A program made the position numbers and the translations under genes. From positions 1 to 38,055 of the IMG/VR virus record IMGVR_UViG_3300046809_000267: a stretch of DNA of 38,055 bases, one strand, 5' to 3'. Below, one piece after another: positions 28,487-36,206 of this stretch (its first letter is position 1; every line of letters starts with the position of its first letter). The notes under the pieces are model-generated. The model was given only the letters and a program-made list of their open reading frames with translations, did no database searches and was not told the DNA's origin. Origin of the DNA: a virus.

Positions 28487-28546
28487 CTCTGCGGTCTATA
28501 ACCGCAGCACAGGGTTCCGCTGACGGCGAGCCATCATGGCAGCCGC

Positions 28547-28639
28547 CTACGCGTTAGGGATCTGCTGTTCTCGCCGGTCGGTTGGTGGACTGTCGACCGG
28601 CTGACGTAATAAGCGGTTGGGCAGGTTGATCGTGTTCAT
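28547..28639 (-). CDS. Possible 30-residue peptide
   Basis: The ATG at 28639 is preceded by AAAAGGAACGG, the ribosome-site sequence shared by many genes of this phage. Product MNTINLPNRLLRQPVD..., hydrophilic. Its middle contains a perfect 8-bp inverted repeat (GCCGGTCG/CGACCGGC). Short, so support rests on the ribosome site and the terminator downstream. Confidence 0.4.
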   Translation of the reverse strand: MNTINLPNRLLRQPVDSPPTDRREQQIPNA

Positions 28640-28675
28640 GGCTTCCGTTCCTTTTGGTTGTGACTTCGTGGTGAT

Positions 28676-28804
28676 TCAGTTGCTGTCGGCGTCGCTATCG
28701 TCTGCGTCGTCGTCCAGCTCAGGCTCGCCATAGCTCTCGTCGCAGTAGCGAGCGGCAACCCGCGCAAGGTCGGATTCGCCTGCGGTGCTGAAAGCTGATT
28801 TCAT
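28676..28804 (-). CDS. 42-residue acidic protein
   Basis: The ATG at 28804 has GGAG 6 bases upstream. Begins MKSAFSTAGESDLARVAARY; the last third is nearly all Asp, Glu and Ser (residues about 29-42). Strongly acidic small phage proteins can mimic DNA, but no such role can be shown here. Confidence 0.5.
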   Translation of the reverse strand: MKSAFSTAGESDLARVAARYCDESYGEPELDDDADDSDADSN

Positions 28805-28939
28805 GGCGCACTCCTAATGATCCTGAGATACGTTGAAGAAGGCCCGCGGTGCTTCTGGTGCGCGCGACCGTTGAACGGCCTGCGCTGCTGCAATCCGCTC
28901 GACAAGCTGGATTAACTGTCAAGCCAGCATTTGATCGAA

Positions 28940-29060
28940 TGATGCCATAACGGTATCGGACAGTGTGAGAAGTTTTCGTTACAAGTTGTATTCGTGGATA
29001 CTGTTGCGCGCTTTGTGTTCGTTGGCGCACATTGCACGGATACCGGCACGGAATCGATAG
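28940..29060 (+). promoter_or_regulatory. Regulatory region with three operator-like sites before the rightward genes
   Basis: TGATGC-N7-GTATCG (28940-28958), half-site GGATAC (28996-29001) and GGATAC-N7-GAATCG (29038-29056). A plausible plus-strand promoter is TTGCAC (29032-29037), 17 bases, CGATAG (29055-29060), with the last operator filling the spacer. The start at 29079 follows closely. Upstream, a 32-residue frame at 28817-28915 with a C-x2-C pair has no ribosome site and is doubtful. Confidence 0.5.
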
Positions 29061-29078
29061 ACGTTTAACGGAGGCCGC

Positions 29079-29228
29079 ATGAAGTTAGCCGCTCACATGC
29101 TCTGCTGGCCGCTGCTAGGTCTGCTTTGGTTCTCAGCCACTGGCGCGGACATGCTGAGCGACGCGACCGATGCGCTCGACGGTGCGATCAGTCAACTACT
29201 GGATTACGCGGAGAGCGACGACGCATGA
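29079..29228 (+). CDS. 49-residue membrane or secreted protein
   Basis: The ATG has GGAGG 5 bases upstream. The hydrophobic N-terminus (MKLAAHMLCWPLLGLLWFSA) is a signal anchor or signal peptide, followed by an acidic tail. Its stop overlaps the next start (ATGA). Function unknown. Confidence 0.6.
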   Translation: MKLAAHMLCWPLLGLLWFSATGADMLSDATDALDGAISQLLDYAESDDA

Positions 29229-29473
29229 CGCTGACGCGAGAAAAGCCGGAATGGCAGCGTAGACACGAAGAGACGATCCGCATGCGCGCCGATATGCGTG
29301 GCCGTCACTACTTGCTCTGCACGCATATGGACGAGTTCAAGAGTGCCGTCGAGCAGATCCCGATGGATGAGAGGGCGCGCGCCGAATTGCTCAATCTCGC
29401 CACGGTCGTGATGCGTATGGCGGTCACCCACAACGGTGGCGCGCTCAGCACGAGCAAATTGGCAGCCTTCTGA
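29225..29473 (+). CDS. Hypothetical helical protein
   Basis: 82 residues from the ATG overlapping the preceding stop. Charged helices (WQRRHEETIRMRADMRGRHYLLCTHMDEFKSAVEQI). No recognised family. Part of the rightward small-gene operon. Confidence 0.6.
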   Translation: MTLTREKPEWQRRHEETIRMRADMRGRHYLLCTHMDEFKSAVEQIPMDERARAELLNLATVVMRMAVTHNGGALSTSKLAAF

Positions 29474-29484
29474 TCGGAGCCGAC

Positions 29485-29667
29485 ATGACGCTGACGCAAG
29501 CAATCGTCATCGCTCGCCGCGTAATGGCTGAGCACGGCGGCATCGAATTGACGACTGCCGACATGCGCCCGCATGCGATTCCGGTCAACCCCGACAACAC
29601 CGAGCAGGCGGAAAACGCCGAGGCGTTCAACACGCTGCAGCTTTTCACGTCACTGGATAGCGTATGA
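29485..29667 (+). CDS. Small hypothetical protein
   Basis: 60 residues, GGAG 6 bases upstream. The N-terminus MTLTQAIVIARRVMAEHGG is a helix; the tail is acidic. Function unknown. Coupled to the next gene by an ATGA overlap. Confidence 0.55.
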   Translation: MTLTQAIVIARRVMAEHGGIELTTADMRPHAIPVNPDNTEQAENAEAFNTLQLFTSLDSV

Positions 29668-29882
29668 GCGCTGGCGCCACTGATCCGCACGACGACATCG
29701 ACAAACTGTGCGACACGATCGCTGTGTTGATGCTCGCGCTGTGCGAGAACGAATTGCTGGAGCTGCCCGAAGATGCGGCCGACGCTGCGAACAAGCGTCT
29801 GCTATCGCTGCAAGGCGAGAGCCAGGTCGATGTCATTAAGGCTGGCGTCGAGGTGCTGATGCGCAGCCGGGTAGTGCACTGA
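29664..29882 (+). CDS. Small acidic helical protein
   Basis: 72 residues, acidic: DDIDKLCDTIAVLMLALCENELLELPEDAADAANKRL. No recognised family. ATGA overlap with the gene before. Confidence 0.55.
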   Translation: MSAGATDPHDDIDKLCDTIAVLMLALCENELLELPEDAADAANKRLLSLQGESQVDVIKAGVEVLMRSRVVH

Positions 29883-29899
29883 ACAACCAAGAGGCCCAA

Positions 29900-30070
29900 A
29901 TGGACAAGTTGCCGAATGCTGCGCTGATTGACGAAGAGACGGCGCGCACCGTAAAGGCTGTCAAGGTGGACGAGAACGCCAAGGGATTTGCCAAGGCGTT
30001 CGCGGATGCCGACGGGTTGGTTCGCTATCGGCGTCTTGATGCGCCGACTGAAGCGAGCATGACTCACTGA
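29900..30070 (+). CDS. 56-residue hypothetical protein
   Basis: ATG preceded by AGAGG; the product (MDKLPNAALIDEETARTVKA...) is charged and follows the previous gene by 17 bases. Codon use agrees with its neighbours. Function unknown. Confidence 0.55.
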   Translation: MDKLPNAALIDEETARTVKAVKVDENAKGFAKAFADADGLVRYRRLDAPTEASMTH

Positions 30071-30571
30071 ATTCCCTGTGTGGGAATAGCGCCGCACGAT
30101 GCTCCCCGCATCTGCGCGCAAGCAAAGGGACCGCTCAAGGCGAACCAGAACTCCGACTTTGGCGGATATGCCGAGCCGCGAGCGGGTCTCTACGTATTAC
30201 GCCGAAAGCATACGGGCTTCGTCCACCCCTGCGGCACAACGGACGACTTTCACGCATGGCGATTATTTAGACGGACGCTGGAGCCCGTCGAATATCCTCC
30301 AGGGCAGATAGCCGCCAGTCGTGAGAGTTCGCGCCAGATGAAAAACCAGTAGCGTGTGCCCGCCCATACCTTCGCGAAGGTCAACCGGTGACTACGTCTT
30401 AAGCTCTGGCGGCTCTCAACCTTTGCCGTGCCCGGCGCTCACGCGCGGCTTATCAACGGGCTCTTTCGCGCATGAGCGCTGCTCAGCAGTTGGCACTGTT
30501 GCCGTGTCCCGGCATATACGGAGCCGCGCTCATACGCAAATGATCGAATTCACCAACGAAAAGGAACGGCA
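30071..30571 (+). other. Gene-poor stretch of 501 bases
   Basis: No frame here is convincing. Two overlapping plus-strand frames (30080-30352 from a GTG; 30168-30311 from an ATG, 47 residues) look equally protein-like and neither has a good ribosome site. A 14-bp palindrome ACCTTCGCGAAGGT lies at 30368-30381, and ATGAGCGC (30472-30479) can pair with GCGCTCAT (30526-30533). A structured leader of the next gene is possible. Confidence 0.4.
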
Positions 30572-30844
30572 ATGCAAATCAACATGACGAAGAAAATCCC
30601 GGTGGAAGCCAAGACCCTGAAGGTGCATATCAAGGTGTGCGACCGATTTGGCGCTGATCTTGTCGACCAGCACGGCGAGACGATCCACCAGTTCGAAGAC
30701 TGCTACGTGCCCGACTTCATGCCGGGTCAGCACTATGGCGATTACCTGATTCTCGACATTGACCTCGACACTGGTCGCATCGTCAATTGGACGTCGCCGA
30801 GTGCAGAGGACATCGAGAACGCGATCAAGCCGCAAGACGACTGA
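30572..30844 (+). CDS. Hypothetical protein before the terminase genes
   Basis: 90 residues; the AAAAGGAACGG ribosome site precedes the ATG. A beta-rich fold is suggested by KTLKVHIKVCDRFGADLVDQ ... YVPDFMPGQHYGDYLILDIDLDTGRIVNW. Similar acidic proteins of about 90 residues occur in phage early and middle regions. Function unknown. Confidence 0.65.
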   Translation: MQINMTKKIPVEAKTLKVHIKVCDRFGADLVDQHGETIHQFEDCYVPDFMPGQHYGDYLILDIDLDTGRIVNWTSPSAEDIENAIKPQDD

Positions 30845-31203
30845 TGGCCTGAACGATTCCCCCGCGCTGCTCCCGGCTGATAGCTGTCAACCCTGCGAAC
30901 TCTCCGCGCAGGCGAGGCCGGTGAGCGCGCACCTACAACCGACTGCTTGCAGTCACGCGCCTGGCCGTGGAGTGGCGCGACGCATCACGAATAACCCCGG
31001 CAGGCCACGATAGGACGTAAGCCGTTCCTCCCTGACCTCGGTCAGTTTCTGCGGCGCTAGGCGTGGTCAACCCATACATGGAGTGCGAAATGGAAAGTGA
31101 CGCAAGCATAGAAGGTTGGGACGGCATAGGCGACTAGCCGATCGAGCGAAAACCGCTCAGCGCTCGCGCTCCTGAGCGCAAGAATTCACTCAAAGGAACA
31201 GCA
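30845..31203 (+). other. Noncoding stretch before the terminase genes
   Basis: 359 bases with no supported gene. Hairpins CTGAC-CTCG-GTCAG (31032-31045) and GCTCAG-N11-CTGAGC (near 31157-31180) are present. The position just upstream of the small terminase gene is where pac or cos sites often lie, but no cos-like feature can be proven from the sequence alone. Confidence 0.35.
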
Positions 31204-31971
31204 ATGGCGCTGACAGACAAGCAGCGCCGCTTCGTGGACGAATACCTCATTGACCTGAACGCCACGCAAGCGGCAATCAGGGCAGGGTATAGCGAAAAGA
31301 CCGCTCGATCCATCGCTGCTGAGAACCTTACTAAACCTGACGTAGCCGAATATCTGGCGAAACGTCGCGGTGAGATCGCTGGCAAGACGGCGATCACGCC
31401 TGAAGTCGTGCTTCAACGCTGGTGGGAACTGGCAAACGTAGACATCAACGAGATCGTCGAATACCGGCGCGACAACTGCCGCCACTGCTGGGGCGAGGAT
31501 CACGAATACCAGTGGACGCATGGCGAGTTTGAGAAGGCTCAACGCGACGCAGATAACGAAGGCAAGCCGGAGCCGTCATGTGCTGGCGGATTCGGATTCG
31601 TTGCGACTCGTGAGCCTAACCCTGAATGCCCGGAGTGTGCAGGCGAGGGCCGCGGCAAGGTGCACGTGCATGACACGCGCCGATTGAAGGGCGCCGCGCG
31701 CAGGCTGTATGCCGGTGTGCATCAAGGCAAGGATGGGCTTAAGGCGCTGATCGATGACCGCATGAAGGCGCTCGACAACGTGTCGCGCATCCTTGGCGTC
31801 TACAGCGACCGTCGAGACGATCCGATCAAGGCGCAGCAGGCCGAAAAACTCCGCATGGAGAATGAACTGCTACGCAAGGACATGGATGAAGACGAAGAAT
31901 CACCGCCGGAGTCGCGCAAGTTCGTGATCGAGGTCCGCGACGCAAGGAAGCGCGACGATGCCAAGTCTTAA
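31204..31971 (+). CDS. terS: Terminase small subunit
   Basis: 255 residues. ALTDKQRRFVDEYLIDLNATQAAIRAGYSEKTARSIAAENLTKPDVAEYL (2-51) is the classic terminase_2 DNA-binding N-terminus. The centre has Cys pairs (CRHCWG, and a later CPECAGEG) that may bind zinc, an extension beyond the shortest family members. The C-terminal part is charged and should contact the large subunit, whose gene starts within its last 14 bases. Ribosome site AAAGGAAC. Confidence 0.92.
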   Translation: MALTDKQRRFVDEYLIDLNATQAAIRAGYSEKTARSIAAENLTKPDVAEYLAKRRGEIAGKTAITPEVVLQRWWELANVDINEIVEYRRDNCRHCWGEDHEYQWTHGEFEKAQRDADNEGKPEPSCAGGFGFVATREPNPECPECAGEGRGKVHVHDTRRLKGAARRLYAGVHQGKDGLKALIDDRMKALDNVSRILGVYSDRRDDPIKAQQAEKLRMENELLRKDMDEDEESPPESRKFVIEVRDARKRDDAKS

Positions 31972-33232
31972 CGTACCGCAGGCTCAGTTTCTGTCGATGG
32001 AACACAAGTTCCGCGCTTACGTTGCTGGCTTCGGCTCGGGCAAGACGTGGGTCGGCTGTGGCGGCCTGATGCAGCACTTCTGGGAATATCCGCGCATCAA
32101 TGCAGGTTACTTTGCGCCGTCGTATCCGCAGATTCGCGACATTTTCTATCCGACCGTTGAGGAAGTCGCAGCCGATTGGGGCTTGAGCGTCAAGATCAAC
32201 GAGTCGAACAAGGAAGTGCACGTATTCGAGGGGCGCAAGTCCCGCGGCACGATCATCTGTCGCTCGATGGAGCGGCCGGATACGATCGTCGGCTTCAAGA
32301 TCGGCAAGGCGCTGTGCGACGAGCTGGACGTCATGAAGGCCGAGAAGGCGCAGCAGGCGTGGCGCAAGATCATCGCCCGTATGCGCTACAAGGTGGACAA
32401 CCTGAAGAACGGCGTCGATGTGACGACCACGCCGGAAGGCTTTCGGTTCGTGCACTCGCAGTTCGTCAAGCAATTGAGCGAAAAGCCGGCGCTTGGTGAC
32501 ATGTACGGGCTGATTCAGGCCAGCACATACGACAACGAAGCGAACCTGCCAGACGATTACATCGACTCGCTGTTCCAGTCGTATCCGCCGCAACTGATCG
32601 ACGCTTATTTGCGCGGCCAGTTCTGCAATCTGACGAGCGGCAGTGTTTATCCGAACTTTGATCGCAAGCTGAATCACAGCGACGCCGAGATAAAGCCGGG
32701 CGAGCCGTTGCATATTGGCATGGACTTCAACGTTTTGCGCATGGCTGCGGTTGCATACGTAGTTCGTGACGGCAACCCGATCGCTGTCGAGGAACTGGTT
32801 GATGTGCGCGATACGCCTGATATGGCGAGGTTGATCGGCGAGCGCTGGCGGGACAACGGCCATGCAATCACGATCTATCCCGATGCGAGCGGCCAAAACA
32901 CGAGCAGCAAGAAAGCTTCCGAGTCGGACATATCCATTCTGAAGCAGGCCAAGTTCACGATCAACGTTGGCAGCACGAACCCGGCTGTTAAAGACCGGGT
33001 GCTTTCGACGAACGCAATGCTGCTCAACGGGCAGGGCGAGCGCCGCATGAAGGTGAATACGCGGCGCTGCCCGAAGTTCACCGAAGGGCTTGAGCAACAA
33101 GCCTACGACGAGCGCGGCGAGCCGGACAAATCGAGTGGCGTGGATCACGTCAACGACGCCGGCACGTATCCGATCGTCCGCATGTATCCCATCGTGAAGC
33201 GTCAGACGACCGTCCGCCCGCTCCACATGTAA
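31958..33232 (+). CDS. terL: Terminase large subunit
   Basis: 424 residues. ATPase part: Walker A GFGSGKT (24-30), Walker B ALCDELD (Asp121, Glu122). Nuclease part: Asp256 in IGMDFNV, Asp309 in YPDAS, and the DHVNDAGTY segment near residue 396. It cuts and pumps DNA into the prohead at the portal. Short for the family but with all motifs. Confidence 0.94.
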   Translation: MPSLNVPQAQFLSMEHKFRAYVAGFGSGKTWVGCGGLMQHFWEYPRINAGYFAPSYPQIRDIFYPTVEEVAADWGLSVKINESNKEVHVFEGRKSRGTIICRSMERPDTIVGFKIGKALCDELDVMKAEKAQQAWRKIIARMRYKVDNLKNGVDVTTTPEGFRFVHSQFVKQLSEKPALGDMYGLIQASTYDNEANLPDDYIDSLFQSYPPQLIDAYLRGQFCNLTSGSVYPNFDRKLNHSDAEIKPGEPLHIGMDFNVLRMAAVAYVVRDGNPIAVEELVDVRDTPDMARLIGERWRDNGHAITIYPDASGQNTSSKKASESDISILKQAKFTINVGSTNPAVKDRVLSTNAMLLNGQGERRMKVNTRRCPKFTEGLEQQAYDERGEPDKSSGVDHVNDAGTYPIVRMYPIVKRQTTVRPLHM

Positions 33233-33244
33233 CCGAACACACAC

Positions 33245-34645
33245 ATGACGACAACAGTGCGCGACCAGTCCGCCGCAGTGGAAGCGATGGCCGAGAACTG
33301 GCCGATCGTCGACGCACTGCTCGGCGGCACGCCGGCCATGCGAAAGGCTGGCAAGACCTATTTACCGCAGTGGCCCGGCGAATCCGACGACGCATACAAG
33401 GCACGCAAGGATACGGCCACGCTGTTTCCTGCATTCCCTCGCACGGTCGAGGTGCTGGCCGGCAAGCCATTTAGCAAGCCTGTCACGCTGACCGACGATG
33501 TACCCGCGCGCATCAAGGATTGGTGCGATACGGACATCGACTTGCAGGGGCGCAATCTGCACGCGTTCGCTGCGAGCCTGTCAGAAGAAGCGCTGTCGCA
33601 CGGCATCACCGGCATTCTGGTCGATTACCCGAAGGCGACCGGCGTTCGCACCAAGGCCGAGGAAAACGCCGCGGGCATCCGGCCGTATTGGGTGCATATC
33701 CACGCTGGCAACATTCTCGGCTGGCGATCGAAGCGCATCAACGGCGCGGAAGTGTTCACGCAATTGCGGCTGCTCGAGCAGGTCATCGAGGACGACGGCG
33801 AGTTCGGCGAGAAGGCGATCGAACAGGTGCGCGTGCTCACGCCGGGCGCCTGGGCGACCTATCGCGAGTCGGAGAAGCCTGATCCGAAGACCAACAAGCC
33901 AGAATGGATCTTGCACGAAGAAGGCGTTACGACGCTCGACGTGATCCCGTTCGTGCCGATCTACGGCCGCCGCACAGGATTCATGACCGCGGTCCCGCCG
34001 CTGCTCGAACTGGCGCACATGAACGTCGAGCACTGGCAAAGCAAGAGCGACCAGCAGACGATTCTGCACGTCGCGCGCGTGCCTATTCTGTTCGGCAAGG
34101 GGCTGGACGGCCAACCGGTGATGGTCGGCGCTGGCTCGATGGTCTCGTCGGACAACGAACACGGCGATCTGAAGTACGTCGAGCACACCGGCGCGGCCAT
34201 CGAAGCAGGGCGGCTATCGCTGCTCGACCTTGAGGACCGCATGCGCCAGGTCGGCGCCGAACTGCTCGTCATCAAGCCGGGCAAGACGACCGTCGCGCAG
34301 ACCGTCGCCGAAAACGAAGCCGGCATGTGCGCGCTGCAGCGTCTGATCGAGGACGTTGAGGATGGCATCGACGCCGCGCTAGACCTGACAGCGAAATGGA
34401 TCAAGGAAGCGAAGGGCGGCAACGTCCAGATCTTCAAGGATTTCGGCGTTGCAACGCTGGCCGAGGCATCGATCGATCTGCTGCGCGACATGAACGTCGA
34501 TGGCACGTTCTCCGACGAATCGCTATTCAACGAAGCGAAGCGCCGCGGCTACATCAGCCCAGAAACGACGTGGGATGACGAGAAGAAGCGCATCGCACAG
34601 AACGTGCCGAAGGGCGAACTCGGCGCGGTCGGTATTACTGACTGA
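33245..34645 (+). CDS. Portal protein (DUF4055)
   Basis: 466 residues. The N-terminal ALLGGTPAMRKAGKTYLPQWPGESDDAYKARKDTATLFPAFPRTVEVLAGKPF is typical of the DUF4055 portal family. Further landmarks are ILVDYPKA, WILHEEGVTTLDVIPFVPIYG and AELLVIKPGKTTVAQTVAENE. It forms the dodecameric gate through which terminase packages DNA. No strong ribosome site; it follows the large terminase gene by 12 bases. A terminator follows it. Confidence 0.88.
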   Translation: MTTTVRDQSAAVEAMAENWPIVDALLGGTPAMRKAGKTYLPQWPGESDDAYKARKDTATLFPAFPRTVEVLAGKPFSKPVTLTDDVPARIKDWCDTDIDLQGRNLHAFAASLSEEALSHGITGILVDYPKATGVRTKAEENAAGIRPYWVHIHAGNILGWRSKRINGAEVFTQLRLLEQVIEDDGEFGEKAIEQVRVLTPGAWATYRESEKPDPKTNKPEWILHEEGVTTLDVIPFVPIYGRRTGFMTAVPPLLELAHMNVEHWQSKSDQQTILHVARVPILFGKGLDGQPVMVGAGSMVSSDNEHGDLKYVEHTGAAIEAGRLSLLDLEDRMRQVGAELLVIKPGKTTVAQTVAENEAGMCALQRLIEDVEDGIDAALDLTAKWIKEAKGGNVQIFKDFGVATLAEASIDLLRDMNVDGTFSDESLFNEAKRRGYISPETTWDDEKKRIAQNVPKGELGAVGITD

Positions 34646-34668
34646 CGCCACGAATACAAAGTCTACCG

Positions 34669-34700
34669 GCCGCACAGCTAACCCTGTGCGGCTTTTTTAT
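34669..34700 (+). terminator. Intrinsic terminator after the portal gene
   Basis: CCGCACAG (34670-34677), loop CTAACC, CTGTGCGG (34684-34691), extendable by one G-C pair, then CTTTTTT. One of the strongest terminators in the window, standing between portal and scaffold. Confidence 0.88.
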
Positions 34701-34708
34701 TGCCGGTT

Positions 34709-34769
34709 CCTCGGATGAGGGTCGGTGCAAATCACGGCCGGATGGCCTAACAGCTCGGGTTGGATGACC
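34709..34769 (+). promoter_or_regulatory. Three GGAT-loop hairpins in the scaffold leader
   Basis: CCTC-GGAT-GAGG (34709-34720), GGCC-GGAT-GGCC (34736-34747) and GGTT-GGAT-GACC (34758-34769, one G-U pair): three 4-bp stems, each with the same GGAT loop, 22-27 bases apart. The last ends one base before the ATG and holds the only ribosome-site-like bases. Such an array suggests binding of an RNA-binding protein (CsrA/RsmA type, or a phage coat protein). Confidence 0.55.
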
Positions 34770-34770
34770 T

Positions 34771-35526
34771 ATGAAACTCAAACTGAACGATGACGGATTC
34801 GCTGTAGTGCAAGACGGCAAGCCGGTGTATGTGCATGACGATGGCCGCGAAGTGGCCTTCGACGCTGTTGGCACTGTGCAAACCATCTCGCGCCTGAACG
34901 GCGAAGCAAAGACGCACCGCGAACGCGCTGAAGCGGCCGAAAAGGTTGCCAAGGCATTCGAAGGCATCACCGACGCCGAAGCCGCACGCAAGGCGCTCGC
35001 CACCGTTGCGAATCTCGACGCGAAGAAGCTCATCGACGCCGGCGAAGTGGACAAGATCCGCGCCGAAGCCATCAAGGCCGTCGAGGACAAGTACGCGCCG
35101 ATAGTCTCCGAACGCGATTCGCTGCAAAAGTCGCTGGTCGACGAAAAGGTCGGCGGCAGCTTTGCGCGCTCGAAGATGATCGCCGACAAGCTCGCGATTC
35201 CTGCCGATCTTGTGCAAGCGCGGTTCGGCGAAGCGTTCAAGGTCGAGGGCAACGATGTCGTCGCCTACGACAAGTCGGGCAACAAGCTGTTCAGCCGGAG
35301 CAATCCGGGTGAGGTAGCGAAGTTCGACGAAGCGCTCGAAATCCTCATCGATCAGTACCCGTATCGCGATTCGATCCTCAAGAGCACCGGCGCATCCGGC
35401 GGCGGCGCTCAAGGCGGATCGGGTGGCGGCTCTGGCGGCAAAACCATCACTCGCGCTGCTTACGACGCTCTGCCGCCTCATCAACAGGCGCAGACCGCTC
35501 GAAGCGGTGTGACGATCACTGATTAA
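34771..35526 (+). CDS. Scaffold-like protein
   Basis: 251 residues. Short beta N-terminus, a long charged helical central part (about 45-130, EAKTHRERAEAAEKVAKAFEGI ... VEDKYAPIVSERDSLQKSLV), then a Gly/Ser-rich linker (near 210-225) and a short tail. Composition and place between portal and coat fit a phage scaffolding protein. Its stop overlaps the stop of the convergent HNH gene. Confidence 0.75.
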   Translation: MKLKLNDDGFAVVQDGKPVYVHDDGREVAFDAVGTVQTISRLNGEAKTHRERAEAAEKVAKAFEGITDAEAARKALATVANLDAKKLIDAGEVDKIRAEAIKAVEDKYAPIVSERDSLQKSLVDEKVGGSFARSKMIADKLAIPADLVQARFGEAFKVEGNDVVAYDKSGNKLFSRSNPGEVAKFDEALEILIDQYPYRDSILKSTGASGGGAQGGSGGGSGGKTITRAAYDALPPHQQAQTARSGVTITD

Positions 35527-36122
35527 TCAAGCCACGCCCAGGCGCGACGATGCTTGATCTCAGAAATATGACTCTGATCGACGTCGAATCGCTTGGCGAT
35601 AGCTGCATTGGTCATGGTTCCTATAAGGCTCCGGATCTGCCTGACGTCAGCTTCGCTAAGTTTTGCCCGCCACTGCCTTTCTCCGCGATTGGTAGTGTTG
35701 TGGAGGATCTTGTCGGCGTGATTGATCGTCGGAGTTGCCCAGTACAGATGCCGCGGATTGGTGCAGGCTGACTTGCCTCGGCCGCATGAATGCGCGGCTT
35801 CGTGCTTGGGAGACGGCGGTTCACCGTGAGCGACGATGCACATCAATCGCGATGCGATCGTCAGCTTTGCGGTACCGGGGTAATGGGCTCTCCCGTATCC
35901 ATCTGCGCCAATAGAAAACGGCCACGTTAGGCATTCGTCGCCAGCGTATCCGGCGTTGGCTCGTATCCAGTCTATGGCTGGTGATGGCGTCTTTTTGACG
36001 GCAAACGGATCGCCGTGAGCTTTCCACCGCTGATAGTGCATTGAACACCATCCCTTCTTCCCGTTTGCGTCGCGGTGAGCGTTCCTTTCGCAGCCCGCAA
36101 CAGCGCAATCAGTGAATCGCAT
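35523..36122 (-). CDS. Free-standing HNH endonuclease, antisense in the head operon
   Basis: 199 residues from the ATG at 36122; longer starts up to 36251 would run through the coat-gene leader and are less likely. The C-terminal half has HEAAHSCGRGKSACTNPRHLYW, the HNH_3 zinc and catalytic pattern. KLSEADVRQIRSLIGTMTNAAIAKRFDVDQSHISEIKHRRAW at the end is a DNA-binding helix-turn-helix repeat. It is a probable homing endonuclease inserted between scaffold and coat genes. Lower-quality ribosome site (GAGG, 11 bases away). Confidence 0.82.
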   Translation of the reverse strand: MRFTDCAVAGCERNAHRDANGKKGWCSMHYQRWKAHGDPFAVKKTPSPAIDWIRANAGYAGDECLTWPFSIGADGYGRAHYPGTAKLTIASRLMCIVAHGEPPSPKHEAAHSCGRGKSACTNPRHLYWATPTINHADKILHNTTNRGERQWRAKLSEADVRQIRSLIGTMTNAAIAKRFDVDQSHISEIKHRRAWAWLD

Positions 36123-36152
36123 TTTGGCTTCTGCCTCTTTGCTAGTGGTAAT

Positions 36153-36177
36153 GGATAACACCTCACACATGTTATCC
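36153..36177. repeat. Inverted repeat upstream of the HNH gene
   Basis: GGATAACA (36153-36160) and TGTTATCC (36170-36177) with a 9-base spacer. It lies 31 bases upstream of the HNH start on the minus strand. It may be an operator or an mRNA hairpin that limits expression of the nuclease. Confidence 0.5.
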
Positions 36178-36206
36178 CTAATCGCATTCCTAATCAATTG
36201 CTGAAT

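Noticed and set aside
28817-28915. 32-residue plus-strand frame with C-x2-C and RCC motifs
   Set aside because: No ribosome site; the upstream bases serve as the leader of the opposite-strand gene. Mentioned only as doubtful.
30080-30352. Two overlapping plus-strand frames (90 and 47 codons)
   Set aside because: Neither has a good ribosome site and the two are mutually exclusive; neither could be preferred.
31826-33244. Long minus-strand open frame (472 codons) opposite the large terminase gene
   Set aside because: It is antisense to a clear terminase with all motifs; such long shadows arise from the high-GC third positions of the real gene.
36164-36180. Minus-strand TAGGGATAACA resembles the left part of the I-SceI site
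   Set aside because: Only 11 of 18 bases agree and the second half does not; it is better explained by the local inverted repeat.
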